Shown: one piece after another, positions 25,341 to 33,504 of the stretch
How the letters are laid out: each line of letters begins with the position of its first letter
Position numbering within the stretch: position 1 is the first letter of the stretch
Origin: Phycisphaerales bacterium
Lineage (GTDB): Bacteria > Planctomycetota > Phycisphaerae > Phycisphaerales > UBA1924
Assembly: GCA_020845755.1 (NCBI GenBank)
Contig: JADLFE010000033.1
Coordinates: forward strand, 434,001 to 498,000
Direction: 5' to 3'
Length of the DNA stretch: 64,000 nt
Made by a program: the position numbers and the translations under genes
The notes under the pieces: model-generated
What the model was told of the DNA's origin: nothing
Databases searched by the model: none
The model's input: only the letters and a program-made list of their open reading frames with translations

Positions 25341-26330
25341 GTGGAATCAACCATCAGGATCCAACGCAAGACCGATCGCAGCGTGCCCGTGCTCGGGCCC
25401 GCCGAACGCAACCTGAAGCTCATCCGCGAGGCGCTGGGCGTGCATATCACGTCGCGCGACGGCGAGATCCAGCTCAAGGGTCCGCGCGACGCCGTCGCCG
25501 CCGCCCGTCGCGTGATCGAGCGCCTCCTCCAGGCCTCGGTCGACGAGCGGACTGTCTCGCGTCAGGACGTGCTCGACATCATCAGCGACCAGGCCGGACG
25601 CCCCATGCCGACGCTGGACGTCTCCGACGAGGACGGGCAGTTCATCGATTCGGCCGCGACGTGGGACGGCTCGCTCGACGTCTACTCGCGCGGCAAGCTC
25701 ATCCGCGCCAAGACCACCAACCAGCAGCGCTACCTCGATTCCATCCGCGACCACGACCTGGTCTTCTCGATCGGCCCGGCGGGCACGGGCAAGACCTACC
25801 TCGCCGTCGCCGCCGCCGTCCACCTGCTCAAGACCTCGCGTGTCACCAAGGTCATCCTCGCGCGCCCCGCCGTCGAGGCCGGCGAGAAACTCGGCTTTCT
25901 CCCCGGCGACATGCAGGCCAAGGTCAACCCGTACCTGCGCCCGCTCCTCGACGCGCTGCACGACATGATGGACTACGCGACCGTGCGCCGCTTCATGGAG
26001 AATGACGTGGTCGAGGTCGTGCCGCTCGCGTTCATGCGCGGGCGAACGCTCAACAACGCGGTCATCATCCTCGACGAGGCCCAGAACGCCACGCGCGGGC
26101 AGATGAAGATGTTCCTGACGCGGATGGGGCATGGGAGCAAGATGATCGTGACCGGCGACACGACGCAGATCGACCTCGAGGAGCCGCGCGAATCGGGACT
26201 GGTCGACGCCGCGGCGCGCCTCTCGAAAACCCCCGGCGTCGGTTTCGTTTCGCTCGATCGCTCCGACGTGGTGCGCCATCCGCTCGTGCAGCGCGTAATC
26301 GACGCATACGAAGAAGAACAGCGGGAGTAG
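25341..26330 (+). CDS. phoH: PhoH family ATPase
   Basis: A 329-residue PhoH-like protein, a predicted RNA-linked ATPase. The N-terminal third is a small KH-like domain (ERNLKLIREALGVHITSRDG). The ATPase domain has Walker A GPAGTGKTYLA at about 150, Walker B VIILDEAQN, and the GDTTQIDLEE motif. The domain ends in the normal place. GTG at 25341 is the first codon that fits the family length; it has no Shine-Dalgarno sequence. The ybeY gene, often next to phoH, is not here. Not the C-terminal RNase-type PhoH2. Confidence 0.93.
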   Translation: MESTIRIQRKTDRSVPVLGPAERNLKLIREALGVHITSRDGEIQLKGPRDAVAAARRVIERLLQASVDERTVSRQDVLDIISDQAGRPMPTLDVSDEDGQFIDSAATWDGSLDVYSRGKLIRAKTTNQQRYLDSIRDHDLVFSIGPAGTGKTYLAVAAAVHLLKTSRVTKVILARPAVEAGEKLGFLPGDMQAKVNPYLRPLLDALHDMMDYATVRRFMENDVVEVVPLAFMRGRTLNNAVIILDEAQNATRGQMKMFLTRMGHGSKMIVTGDTTQIDLEEPRESGLVDAAARLSKTPGVGFVSLDRSDVVRHPLVQRVIDAYEEEQRE

Positions 26331-26361
26331 AGGATCGCAAGGCGGCGGGGCGTGCCTCTGC

Positions 26362-26625
26362 TCAGGAGCCCAGAAGCGCATCCGCCGTCGCCTGGTCCAC
26401 GCCGTCGATCTCGAGCGTTTTCTCCGGGCGGGTATGACCGGCCGAGATGCGGACGTCGCGGGCGCGCACACCCAGGGCATCGGCGATCAACCGGCAGACG
26501 GCCTGGTTGGCGGCCCCGGCTTCCGGCGGCGCGGAGACGCGCACTTTCAATCGATCGCCAAGCCGTCCCGCGATTGCCTCGCGCGACGAGCCCGGAACGA
26601 CTTTCACACGCAAGACGGCGCTCAT
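26362..26625 (-). CDS. DUF167 (YggU) family protein
   Basis: An 87-residue protein of the YggU/DUF167 family, small single-domain proteins of unknown function. Family marks are the first strand LRVKVVPGSSREAIAG, the central LKVRVSAPPEAGAANQAV and SAGHTRPEKTLEI. The ATG at 26625 overlaps the stop of the methyltransferase gene (ATGA), so it is second in that operon. It converges with phoH. Confidence 0.93.
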   Translation of the reverse strand: MSAVLRVKVVPGSSREAIAGRLGDRLKVRVSAPPEAGAANQAVCRLIADALGVRARDVRISAGHTRPEKTLEIDGVDQATADALLGS

Positions 26626-27740
26626 GGGGTCGTTGTCGCGATTGCATCCGCGCCGATGCCCTTGGATCCGGCGCGACGCTTGCTCTTCACGCGGTTCTCG
26701 AAGATCGCGCTGCTGGCGCCCAGGGCCTTTCCGATCCTCACGGGGCCGGCCTTGATGCGGGCGAACGCGCTCCGTGCGTTGTCGACGCTGAACTCCGAAC
26801 CGATGAATCGGCGCTTGAGCGCGTGGGCGACCACCGGCGTTGTGCCCGAGCCCGTGAAGGGATCGACCACCAGGTCGCCCTCGTTGCTGCACGCGCGGAC
26901 GACCCGCTCCAGATACACCTCGGGCAACTGGTTGTCGTGGTTGGCGCGACGCTCGGCGTTGTTTCCCTGGATGCGCCCCCAGAACTGGCCGTACCACACG
27001 TCCATAGGCACGCGCATTCCGGGCGGCATGCCGTCGGCCTTGTTCTGCGTGCGCGGGTCGGCGTAGATCGCCGCGCGGTCCGACATTTCAAGCACCTCGC
27101 GCGGATTCCAGACACGGCTCGCCGCGGTCCTGGCGAAATAGAGCGCGTGGACCTTGCTGTTGATGAATCGCTCCGTCGTGTTCTGCCCGAAGCGATAGTG
27201 CCAGATGCACCAGTTCACCATCGCCAGGTTCCGACCCTTCAGGTGCATCACGATCTCGGCGCACGTGTCGTCCGGGATGTTCACCCAGATCGCCCCCGTC
27301 GGGCGGAGCGCGTCGACGCACAGGTCCAGCCACTCGCGCGTGAACTTCAGATAGTCTTCGCGCGGCATGGAATCGTCCCACTTGTCGTACGCCCGATTCC
27401 AATTGAACGGCGGGTCGGCAAAGACCAGGTCGACTTCCTTCCGCCGAAACTCCGGGAGTTTCGCCAGCACATCGCGGCAATCGCCGACGTGGATGCGCAG
27501 CATCGGGTTCTCGAGTTCGTACACCGTGTGACGCCCGACCTCGTCGACGCGCGCCCGGTGCTCGCGCTGGCGGACGTTCGCGGCCTCGCGCATCGCCGCG
27601 ACATTCGCGGGCCTGGACCTGGGCGTCTTGCCCGCCGGCGCGCCGCCCTTGATCGTCGTGTGTTCCCGCGCGGGCTTCGCGGGCGCATCGCTCGCCGAGT
27701 CCCGTTCGCCCGCCTCGCGTGTGTGCTTCGCAGCCGACAT
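26622..27740 (-). CDS. orphan DNA N6-adenine/N4-cytosine methyltransferase
   Basis: A 372-residue site-specific DNA methyltransferase using S-adenosylmethionine. The catalytic motif IV is DPPF (in LVFADPPFNW, about residue 110), and the SAM motif FTGSGTT lies C-terminal to it (about 296), which is the beta-class order, the same as CcrM and many type II enzymes. Residues 1-60 are basic and low in complexity, ending in REAANVRQREHRARVDEV, and may contact DNA. No restriction enzyme gene is next to it, so it is an orphan and may work in regulation or cell-cycle marking. The target sequence is unknown. Strong AGAGAGGT ribosome site. Coupled to the DUF167 gene. Confidence 0.9.
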   Translation of the reverse strand: MSAAKHTREAGERDSASDAPAKPAREHTTIKGGAPAGKTPRSRPANVAAMREAANVRQREHRARVDEVGRHTVYELENPMLRIHVGDCRDVLAKLPEFRRKEVDLVFADPPFNWNRAYDKWDDSMPREDYLKFTREWLDLCVDALRPTGAIWVNIPDDTCAEIVMHLKGRNLAMVNWCIWHYRFGQNTTERFINSKVHALYFARTAASRVWNPREVLEMSDRAAIYADPRTQNKADGMPPGMRVPMDVWYGQFWGRIQGNNAERRANHDNQLPEVYLERVVRACSNEGDLVVDPFTGSGTTPVVAHALKRRFIGSEFSVDNARSAFARIKAGPVRIGKALGASSAIFENRVKSKRRAGSKGIGADAIATTTP

Positions 27741-27770
27741 CGATCGACCTCTCTCCCGCTGTGCGTGGGT

Positions 27771-28556
27771 TCAACCGATCCGGCGGAGCAGGCCCATGCC
27801 ATAGTTCAAGGGCGAGAGGTTCAACTCGCACTTCTCGTAGCAACCCCGCGTGATCACGTTGACGGTGTCGAGGATGTGACGCGGGCCGTCGTGACTCCCG
27901 CAGAGTTCCGGGTAGGTGTCGTGCAGGAGCACATACCCGCCGGTGTTGAGCACGGGCTCGACGGCCCAGAGGTCCTTGCACGCGCCGGGGACGCTGTGGT
28001 CGCCGTCGAGATAAGCAACGTCCACGCCGCCGTCCCGGGCGAGATCGTCGCGCGACGCCGAGATCTGCGTGGAACTGTCGCCGGGATGGAACCGCACATG
28101 GTCAATGAGTCCGGCCTTGGTGAGGCGATCCTTGACCCAGTCCAGGCGCCCTTCGAGCATTTCGGCATCGCGCCACGGACCCTTGTGAACGGGCCCGAAA
28201 TCGTCGAAGCAATGAACCACGCCCCCGTCGCCGTTGGCCTGCAGGGCTCCGGCGATCCAGTGGGTGCTGACGGAGAGGAACGAGCCGACCTCGACCACCA
28301 CGCGCGGGCGCATGTTGCGGATGAGCGAGTGGAGCATCAGCCCCGCCTCGGGAGAGAGCGACGCCGGAAACACGATCGGCATCGCGTACATCTCTTTCAG
28401 GCACTGCAGCCACGCGCAGCCCGGGTTGTCCAGATACGCCGGAAACTCCCAGCGCGTCGGGTGCGGGCGGTCCGCGAACGTCGGAAAGAATGTGTACTGC
28501 TGGCGCGGCAACGGATTCTTGGGAAGCGCGACCGGCGGGCGTTGGAGTGTGGTCAT
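27771..28556 (-). CDS. class I SAM-dependent methyltransferase
   Basis: A 261-residue methyltransferase. SAM motif I is VVVEVGSFLSVSTHWIAGAL (residue 87 on). The acidic loop VDVAYLDGDHS with a following helix and YVLLHDTYPE is the Methyltransf_24-type fold, which also includes cephalosporin-hydroxylase-like proteins. The substrate is probably a small molecule or a sugar. The neighbouring WaaP-like kinase and WaaE-like glycosyltransferase suggest an outer-membrane glycan, but that link is inference. GAGAGGA lies 10 bases before the ATG. Confidence 0.82.
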   Translation of the reverse strand: MTTLQRPPVALPKNPLPRQQYTFFPTFADRPHPTRWEFPAYLDNPGCAWLQCLKEMYAMPIVFPASLSPEAGLMLHSLIRNMRPRVVVEVGSFLSVSTHWIAGALQANGDGGVVHCFDDFGPVHKGPWRDAEMLEGRLDWVKDRLTKAGLIDHVRFHPGDSSTQISASRDDLARDGGVDVAYLDGDHSVPGACKDLWAVEPVLNTGGYVLLHDTYPELCGSHDGPRHILDTVNVITRGCYEKCELNLSPLNYGMGLLRRIG

Positions 28557-28805
28557 CCGAAGTCATCCTCTCTCCCGGGCGACGCCCGGCGGGCAAGAAG
28601 AAGGATATTCCATGCTCGGGCGGAGCGCCAGCCGCCCACCGGTTGCGCGATTCGCCGATCGTCGTCGGATGTGCGGGTTCAGTCGATGAGCGGTACCCGG
28701 GCCGACTCACCGCGCACGCACGGGTCTTGAGCGTTCCCCGCGGGTGCTCCTGTTCGGAGATGCTTCGGTGCGGCCTGGAGCGTTCGCCCGCGCGTGCGTC
28801 GCCCG

Positions 28806-29735
28806 TTAAAGCGCCCGCCCCGGGGTGTGCGCCGATCCGTCCTGCGCCCGCACCCGGGCCGCCACCGCGCGCCAGGCCCCGCGCAGCGCCTGCTTGGCGG
28901 AGGAACTCATTCCGGCGGCGCCCCGTCCCCCTCCGCGCCCGCCGCGCTCGATCCCGAGCGCGGCCCGGAGCGTCGCCAGCACCAGCGACCTTCGTGGCAC
29001 CACGCCGATCCCCATCGGCTCGATGCAGAGCGATGCGAGCATGCGTTCCATCGCCGCGCCCGCGCCGCCGCCGCGCCACAGCGGGAGGATCGCGACGCAA
29101 TCGATCACCGCCACGTGCACGCCGCCCGGGCGACGCACCACGATCAGGTTCGATGGCTTGTGGTCGCGGTTGAAGCGCCCGTGCTCGATCAGTCGGGCGA
29201 CCTGTCGCCCGATCTCCCGCGCGATCGCGAGTTCATCTCGGACGCCGATCGCCCGCCGGATGTCGCTCCGCGGGACGGCGCACGGATTACCGAGAGGCGC
29301 GTCATCGGCGTGGGACACCTCGCCCGCGTCGCGTCGCCGCGCGCCGGCGAGCACGTCCAGCACCGTCGGGCCGGTCAGTTGCTCCATGACGAGGTAATCG
29401 CAGCGAGCGATGACGGAGGCGTCGTGCGCCATCGCAAGGCAGGGCGCGGTGTCGATCGCGTGCCTCGTCAGCCACGCCGCCCCGCGCCAGTGGCGCTGGC
29501 TCTTGCTCCCGCTGATCCAGGATCGGAACCTGGTCCACGGGGAGGGGCGCCAACGCTTGACCACCACGCCGCGTCCGAACATGCTGGCGGCGACCACGAC
29601 GTGCGGGCCGTCGCGCTTCATGAGTCGCCCCGGCGCGCCGGCGCCGACCCACGCCGAGATCGCCCGCCCCCACGCCTCGAGCGAGGCGCCCGGCGCGAAG
29701 ACCCGATCGATTATGACATGGGCGTCTGTGGTCAC
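28806..29735 (-). CDS. lipopolysaccharide core heptose kinase-like (WaaP family) protein
   Basis: A 309-residue protein kinase-fold protein. VVVKRWRPSPW gives the ATP lysine; HGRFNRDHKPSNLIV is the catalytic loop with D-x-K-x-x-N; VIDCVAI holds the metal-binding aspartate that replaces DFG. This pattern is that of WaaP/Kdo kinases, which phosphorylate sugars of the LPS core. The tail is basic and Gly-rich. GTG at 29735 was chosen because AACAAT lies 5 bases upstream, near the TANNNT pattern; an ATG at 29771 is possible. It is divergent from the WaaE-like glycosyltransferase, supporting an LPS role. Confidence 0.75.
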   Translation of the reverse strand: MTTDAHVIIDRVFAPGASLEAWGRAISAWVGAGAPGRLMKRDGPHVVVAASMFGRGVVVKRWRPSPWTRFRSWISGSKSQRHWRGAAWLTRHAIDTAPCLAMAHDASVIARCDYLVMEQLTGPTVLDVLAGARRRDAGEVSHADDAPLGNPCAVPRSDIRRAIGVRDELAIAREIGRQVARLIEHGRFNRDHKPSNLIVVRRPGGVHVAVIDCVAILPLWRGGGAGAAMERMLASLCIEPMGIGVVPRRSLVLATLRAALGIERGGRGGGRGAAGMSSSAKQALRGAWRAVAARVRAQDGSAHTPGRAL

Positions 29736-29791
29736 GGGCGATTGTTGGTGAGGTGACCGCCCGCGGCCCATCCGTCCGGCGCCGCGACGGT

Positions 29792-29797
29792 TACCAT
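29792..29797 (+). promoter_or_regulatory. TANNNT -10-like element of the glycosyltransferase gene
   Basis: TACCAT, 8 bases before the ATG at 29806. It lies in the short divergent region shared with the WaaP-like gene. Confidence 0.45.
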
Positions 29798-29805
29798 GCT
29801 CTCCC

Positions 29806-30585
29806 ATGCTCCCGCTCTCGGTCGCGATCGTGTGCAAGAACAACGAGGGCACCATCGCGCGCACGCTCGAATCCGTGAAACCCCTGGCCGCCGAGATCGT
29901 CGCCATCGATTCCGGCTCCACCGATCGCACCATCGAGATCCTCGAGTCCTTCGGCGCCCGTGTGATCCGCTCGGCGTGGCTGGGATTCGTCGCCACCAAG
30001 CAGAAGACGCTCGAGGCCTGCACGCAGCCGTGGGTCCTGGCGCTCGACAGCGACGAATCACTCCTCCACGAACTGGCGGGCGAGGTCGCGCGCGTCCTCT
30101 CCGCGCCCAACGACGGCATCCAGGGCTACTGGATGAACCGCAAGGTCTATTACGACGATCGCCCGCTCAACTTTGCCTGGCAGCCCGAGTGGCGACTGCG
30201 CCTGGTCCGTCGCGAGCGAGCGTACTGGACCGGGCTGGACCCCCACGACCGCATGGAACTGCGAGAAGGGCCCGGCGGTGTCGTGCCCGGCACCGAAAGG
30301 CTCCGCGGCGACATGCGCCACGATTCGATCTCCAGTTTCGCGGAGTTCCTCGCCAAGCAGGCGTCACACGCTCGCATCATGGCCGCGTCCATGAAGGGCG
30401 AGGGCCAGCGCGGGAGCGTGCGGAAACTGATGACCTCGCCGATCGGCGCGTTCCTGAAGCAGGCGCTGGTGAAACAATCGTGGCGCGACGGGTGGCCGGG
30501 AATTCTTGCGGCGGCCAGCGGCGCGGCGGGAACGCTGATGAAGCACGCGATCCTGATCGAACTCTGCCGGCGGACTCCGAAATAG
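29806..30585 (+). CDS. family 2 glycosyltransferase, WaaE/KdtX-like
   Basis: A 259-residue GT-A fold glycosyltransferase of family 2. The nucleotide site starts LSVAIVCKNNEGTIARTL, the acidic motif is DSGSTDRT, and the metal-binding DxD is ALDSDE (residues about 83-86). The acceptor half holds GYWMNRKVYYDDRPL and a membrane-proximal C-terminus. This is the layout of WaaE, which adds glucose or heptose to LPS core. A late hydrophobic stretch (ILAAASGAAGTLMKHAILI) may touch the membrane. Confidence 0.9.
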   Translation: MLPLSVAIVCKNNEGTIARTLESVKPLAAEIVAIDSGSTDRTIEILESFGARVIRSAWLGFVATKQKTLEACTQPWVLALDSDESLLHELAGEVARVLSAPNDGIQGYWMNRKVYYDDRPLNFAWQPEWRLRLVRRERAYWTGLDPHDRMELREGPGGVVPGTERLRGDMRHDSISSFAEFLAKQASHARIMAASMKGEGQRGSVRKLMTSPIGAFLKQALVKQSWRDGWPGILAAASGAAGTLMKHAILIELCRRTPK

Positions 30586-30600
30586 CCGGCGCGGGCATGT

Positions 30601-31122
30601 TCATGCGATCCACTGGCGGGTGACGACCTGCACCACGATCATGGCGTAGAAGCCCGCGAAGAGATCGTCGAGCAAGATGCCCCAGCCAGCCGGGACGCGT
30701 TGGAGTTGCCGCGCCGGCCAGGGCTTCACGATGTCGAGCAATCGGAACGTGACGAACGCGGCCGCGAGCGTGAGGGCGGTCTTCGTCGGCGTAGCGAGCG
30801 CAGCGGCGGGGAGGGCGACCAGCGCGATGCACTGCCCCGCGACTTCGTCCGCCACGACTTCCGATGGATCATGGCCGAAGCGCGCCTCGGCGCGATCACC
30901 CTGCACGACGCACGCGCCGGCGAAGATGACAAATACGAGCGCGAGCGCGGCGTGATACACGAGCGCGCTGGTGGTGGACCCGCCCGGCGCGAAGCCCAGC
31001 GCGATGAGCACGACCGCCAGGATTACCGGTGGCATGGAGCCCCATGTGCCGGACGCGGGACGCATGAAGCCGAGCCCGAAGACGGTGATGAGCCGCAGGC
31101 CGTGGCCTGAATGTGGGCTCAC
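30601..31122 (-). CDS. pgpA: phosphatidylglycerophosphatase A
   Basis: A 173-residue inner-membrane phosphatase that turns phosphatidylglycerophosphate into phosphatidylglycerol. The opening GLGFMRPASGTWGS and the signature DPSEVVADEVAGQ are diagnostic, and FVTFRLLDIVKPWPARQLQ with GILLDDLFAGFYA completes the family pattern. The GTG start at 31122 overlaps the pgsA stop (GTGA), so the two steps of phosphatidylglycerol synthesis are made from one coupled transcript. Confidence 0.95.
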   Translation of the reverse strand: MSPHSGHGLRLITVFGLGFMRPASGTWGSMPPVILAVVLIALGFAPGGSTTSALVYHAALALVFVIFAGACVVQGDRAEARFGHDPSEVVADEVAGQCIALVALPAAALATPTKTALTLAAAFVTFRLLDIVKPWPARQLQRVPAGWGILLDDLFAGFYAMIVVQVVTRQWIA

Positions 31123-31871
31123 GCGCCCGCTCCGCTTGGCGGAGTGGCCGCCCGAAAGTGGTTCATGGCACGGAGGACATACGGCACGACCGAAAAGGCG
31201 GTCACCGCGATTGTGACCCACACCGACCACTGGATAATGGTTCGGGCCGGTGAGCCCGGGCCCGTTTCAAAGAGGGCGATGAGCCCGATCACCGTCGGCA
31301 CCGTCACGGATTGCAGGATCATCTTGGCCTTGCCGGCCCAGTTGGCGGCGAAATTCCCCCCCTGGGATTCGATCAACCCCCGGAGGGAGGTGACGAGCAG
31401 TTCCCTCGACAGGACCACGATCGACATCCAGGGGGTGACGGCCGAGACCTGGAAGGTGCGGGTCGTGCCGACGGGCCAGGTAAACGCCGGGCCGGCGAGA
31501 CAGACGAACGCTCCGACCACCAGAACCTTGTCGGCGAAGGGGTCCATGATGCGACCGAACTGACTGGTAACACACCACTTACGCGAAAGGTGCCCATCGA
31601 AGGCGTCGGTGATCGCGGCGACCACGAACATCAGCCCCGCGGCGATCAGTTTCCAATCCGGGAGGGGGTGGACTTCGGGGCGGAGGTGGGGGGTGCCGCG
31701 CCAGCGGCTGAGAATGATCACGAAGCCGATGGCGAGCACGACACGGAAGAGCGTGAGCGCGTTGGGGAGCTGTCTGCGAAACAGACCGGGATCGGAGATC
31801 GGGACCAGCGCGATGGGCCCAGCGGTTGAGCCGGTTTTTTCCACATCGGTCTGGGTGGCGAGGGTGGACAT
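31119..31871 (-). CDS. pgsA: CDP-diacylglycerol-glycerol-3-phosphate 3-phosphatidyltransferase
   Basis: A 250-residue CDP-alcohol phosphatidyltransferase. The catalytic motif is DAFDGHLSR, then G-R-I-M-D and P-F-A-D, matching D-x2-D-G-x2-(A/S)-R-x8-G-x3-D-x3-D with Ser for the common Ala. NALTLFRVVL starts the family domain after a 30-residue cytosolic leader. Six hydrophobic segments are visible. Pairing with pgpA makes the PgsA assignment much more likely than a phosphatidylserine or cardiolipin enzyme. TACCAT lies 10 bases before the ATG. Confidence 0.9.
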   Translation of the reverse strand: MSTLATQTDVEKTGSTAGPIALVPISDPGLFRRQLPNALTLFRVVLAIGFVIILSRWRGTPHLRPEVHPLPDWKLIAAGLMFVVAAITDAFDGHLSRKWCVTSQFGRIMDPFADKVLVVGAFVCLAGPAFTWPVGTTRTFQVSAVTPWMSIVVLSRELLVTSLRGLIESQGGNFAANWAGKAKMILQSVTVPTVIGLIALFETGPGSPARTIIQWSVWVTIAVTAFSVVPYVLRAMNHFRAATPPSGAGA

Positions 31872-31881
31872 TCCTGGGTCG

Positions 31882-31887
31882 ATGGTA
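31882..31887 (-). promoter_or_regulatory. TANNNT -10-like element of pgsA-pgpA
   Basis: TACCAT on the minus strand, 10 bases before the ATG at 31871. The transcript would begin only three or four bases ahead of the codon. Confidence 0.4.
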
Positions 31888-31957
31888 ACCGATCCGGGCG
31901 CATCGACACGCGGCGCGCGCTGTTTTGTCGTGATAGGCCCCTGTGGGGTCCTGTCGG

Positions 31958-31986
31958 TTGAATGACGCTCGTGGCGAAACTATCCT
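31958..31986 (+). promoter_or_regulatory. candidate promoter of the nuoJKLMN operon
   Basis: TTGAAT at 31958-31963 and TATCCT at 31981-31986 with a 17-base spacer, a good housekeeping sigma-factor promoter by sequence. It is the only such -35/-10 pair I noticed near an operon start here, and it would give a leader of about 110 bases before the chosen nuoJ start. Confidence 0.45.
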
Positions 31987-32100
31987 CAGCCCCAACCTCT
32001 TCTTCGGGTGATGAGCCCGGCGAGGGGGTGGGCCGTGGGGTGCCGCGTGTCGGTCCACGGTGTGTCGGGCTTTCTCCTGTTCCTCAATCCGGCAGGCCTG

Positions 32101-33072
32101 ATGGGCATCGACGCATTCATCAATCCATATTTGTTCTACGGCGCGGTGGTGCTCGGCGGGCTGGGCATCGCCATGGCGCTTCCACGAGGCGGAAAGACGG
32201 CCCAGATCGTGGGGGCAGTCGTTGCGGCCCTGGCGGGCGTGCTTGTGCTCGTGGGTCTCGGCATCAAGAGCGTCGCCTCGCTCCCCAATATCTACTTCTA
32301 CATCTTCTCGGCGATCGGGCTGGGTGCGGCGGTGCGGGTGATCTCGCATCCGCGACCGGTCTATGCCGCGCTGTACTTCATCCTGACGGTGCTCTCGTCG
32401 GCGGGGCTGTTCCTGCTTCTGTCGGCCGAGTTCATGGCGATGGCGCTGATCATCGTGTACGCAGGCGCGATCCTCATTACCTATCTGTTCGTGATCATGC
32501 TCGCCACGCAGGCTCCCAGCGAGGCGCGCCCGGAAGAACTGGCGGAGTATGACACCGTGGCACGTGAACCGATCGCGGCGACCACCGCGGGGTTCGTGCT
32601 GCTGGCGGTGCTGACATCGCTTGCGTTCAACGGCATGTCGACGCTCAATCCCCCGCCGCCCGGCACGCCCGACTCTGTGCTGGTCCAGATCCCGCGGAAG
32701 GTCGAGCGCGTGCTCCGCGGCTATCAGGTCATCCAGAAGGATGAAAAGGTCGAAGGGTTCAACCGCGTGAGCGGCGACGGCGTGGCGGCGATCGAGTCGG
32801 TCATCGTCAAGAACGCCGAGGGCAAGACCCGCGAGATCGCCAAGGAAGCCTGGCCCGAAGAACTCCGCGTCCGCAACGTCGAGCAACTTGGCCTGAACCT
32901 GCTTCAAGACCACCCGGGCTCGATTGAGATCGCGGGTGTGATCCTGCTCATGGCGATGCTGGGCGCGGTCGTGCTCTCGCGTCGCCAGGTCCAGATCGAC
33001 GAGGACGCCAAGCGGCGGCACTCGCAGACGTTGGCGGAGACGACTCCACAGGCGCCGGGAGGTGCGGCGTGA
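32101..33072 (+). CDS. nuoJ: NADH-quinone oxidoreductase subunit J
   Basis: A 323-residue membrane subunit of complex I. Five hydrophobic helices are visible. Helix 3 (ALYFILTVLSSAGLFLLL, then FMAMALIIVYAGAILITYLF) is the strongly conserved core, and EIAGVILLMAMLGAVVLSRR is the last helix. Between helices 4 and 5, residues about 180-258 form a hydrophilic insertion absent from standard NuoJ of about 170-200 residues. The start at 32101 is the best fit to helix 1; an ATG at 32008 would add 31 residues of poor quality. First gene of nuoJKLMN. Confidence 0.9.
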   Translation: MGIDAFINPYLFYGAVVLGGLGIAMALPRGGKTAQIVGAVVAALAGVLVLVGLGIKSVASLPNIYFYIFSAIGLGAAVRVISHPRPVYAALYFILTVLSSAGLFLLLSAEFMAMALIIVYAGAILITYLFVIMLATQAPSEARPEELAEYDTVAREPIAATTAGFVLLAVLTSLAFNGMSTLNPPPPGTPDSVLVQIPRKVERVLRGYQVIQKDEKVEGFNRVSGDGVAAIESVIVKNAEGKTREIAKEAWPEELRVRNVEQLGLNLLQDHPGSIEIAGVILLMAMLGAVVLSRRQVQIDEDAKRRHSQTLAETTPQAPGGAA

Positions 33073-33452
33073 TGAACATGCTTGCATCGATCCCGGGCGT
33101 TCTGGACGCGGCTGTGCTGGCGCAGGCCTCGGCCCCAGCGCCGATGGCCCAGTCGCAACTGGCCCACTACATGTTCATTTCGGCGGCGTTGTTTGCGATC
33201 GGCCTGATCGGATTCCTGACGCGCCGGAACCTGATCATCATGTTCCTGTGCACGGAGTTGATGTTCCAGGCCGCCGGCGTGGCCCTGATCGCGTTCAGCC
33301 GTTTTCATATGAACATGACGGGCCAGACGTTCGTGATCTTCATCCTGACAGTGGCGGCGGCGGAGGCGGCGATGGCGCTGGCCCTGGTGGTGTTGCTGTT
33401 CAGGCGTCGCGAGTCGCTCAACGCGGAAGAGTTCTCGGAGATGAAGGGCTGA
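33069..33452 (+). CDS. nuoK: NADH-quinone oxidoreductase subunit K
   Basis: A 127-residue complex I subunit with three helices. The core reads HYMFISAALFAIGLIGFLTR, then RNLIIMFLCTELMFQAAGVA with the conserved membrane Glu, then VAAAEAAMALALVVLLF with the second Glu. It is about 25 residues longer than usual at the N-terminus (residues 1-28), which could be a signal-like extension or a sign that the true start is further in. It overlaps the nuoJ stop by four bases. Confidence 0.93.
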   Translation: MMNMLASIPGVLDAAVLAQASAPAPMAQSQLAHYMFISAALFAIGLIGFLTRRNLIIMFLCTELMFQAAGVALIAFSRFHMNMTGQTFVIFILTVAAAEAAMALALVVLLFRRRESLNAEEFSEMKG

Positions 33453-33504
33453 GTATCAACCGCGGGAGGCCGGCCCTCATGGGGGCGCCGCCCGTGTCCG
33501 GCAA

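Noticed and set aside
26622-27740. Restriction-modification system
   Set aside because: Only a methyltransferase is present; neighbours are DUF167 and an unrelated methyltransferase, with no endonuclease.
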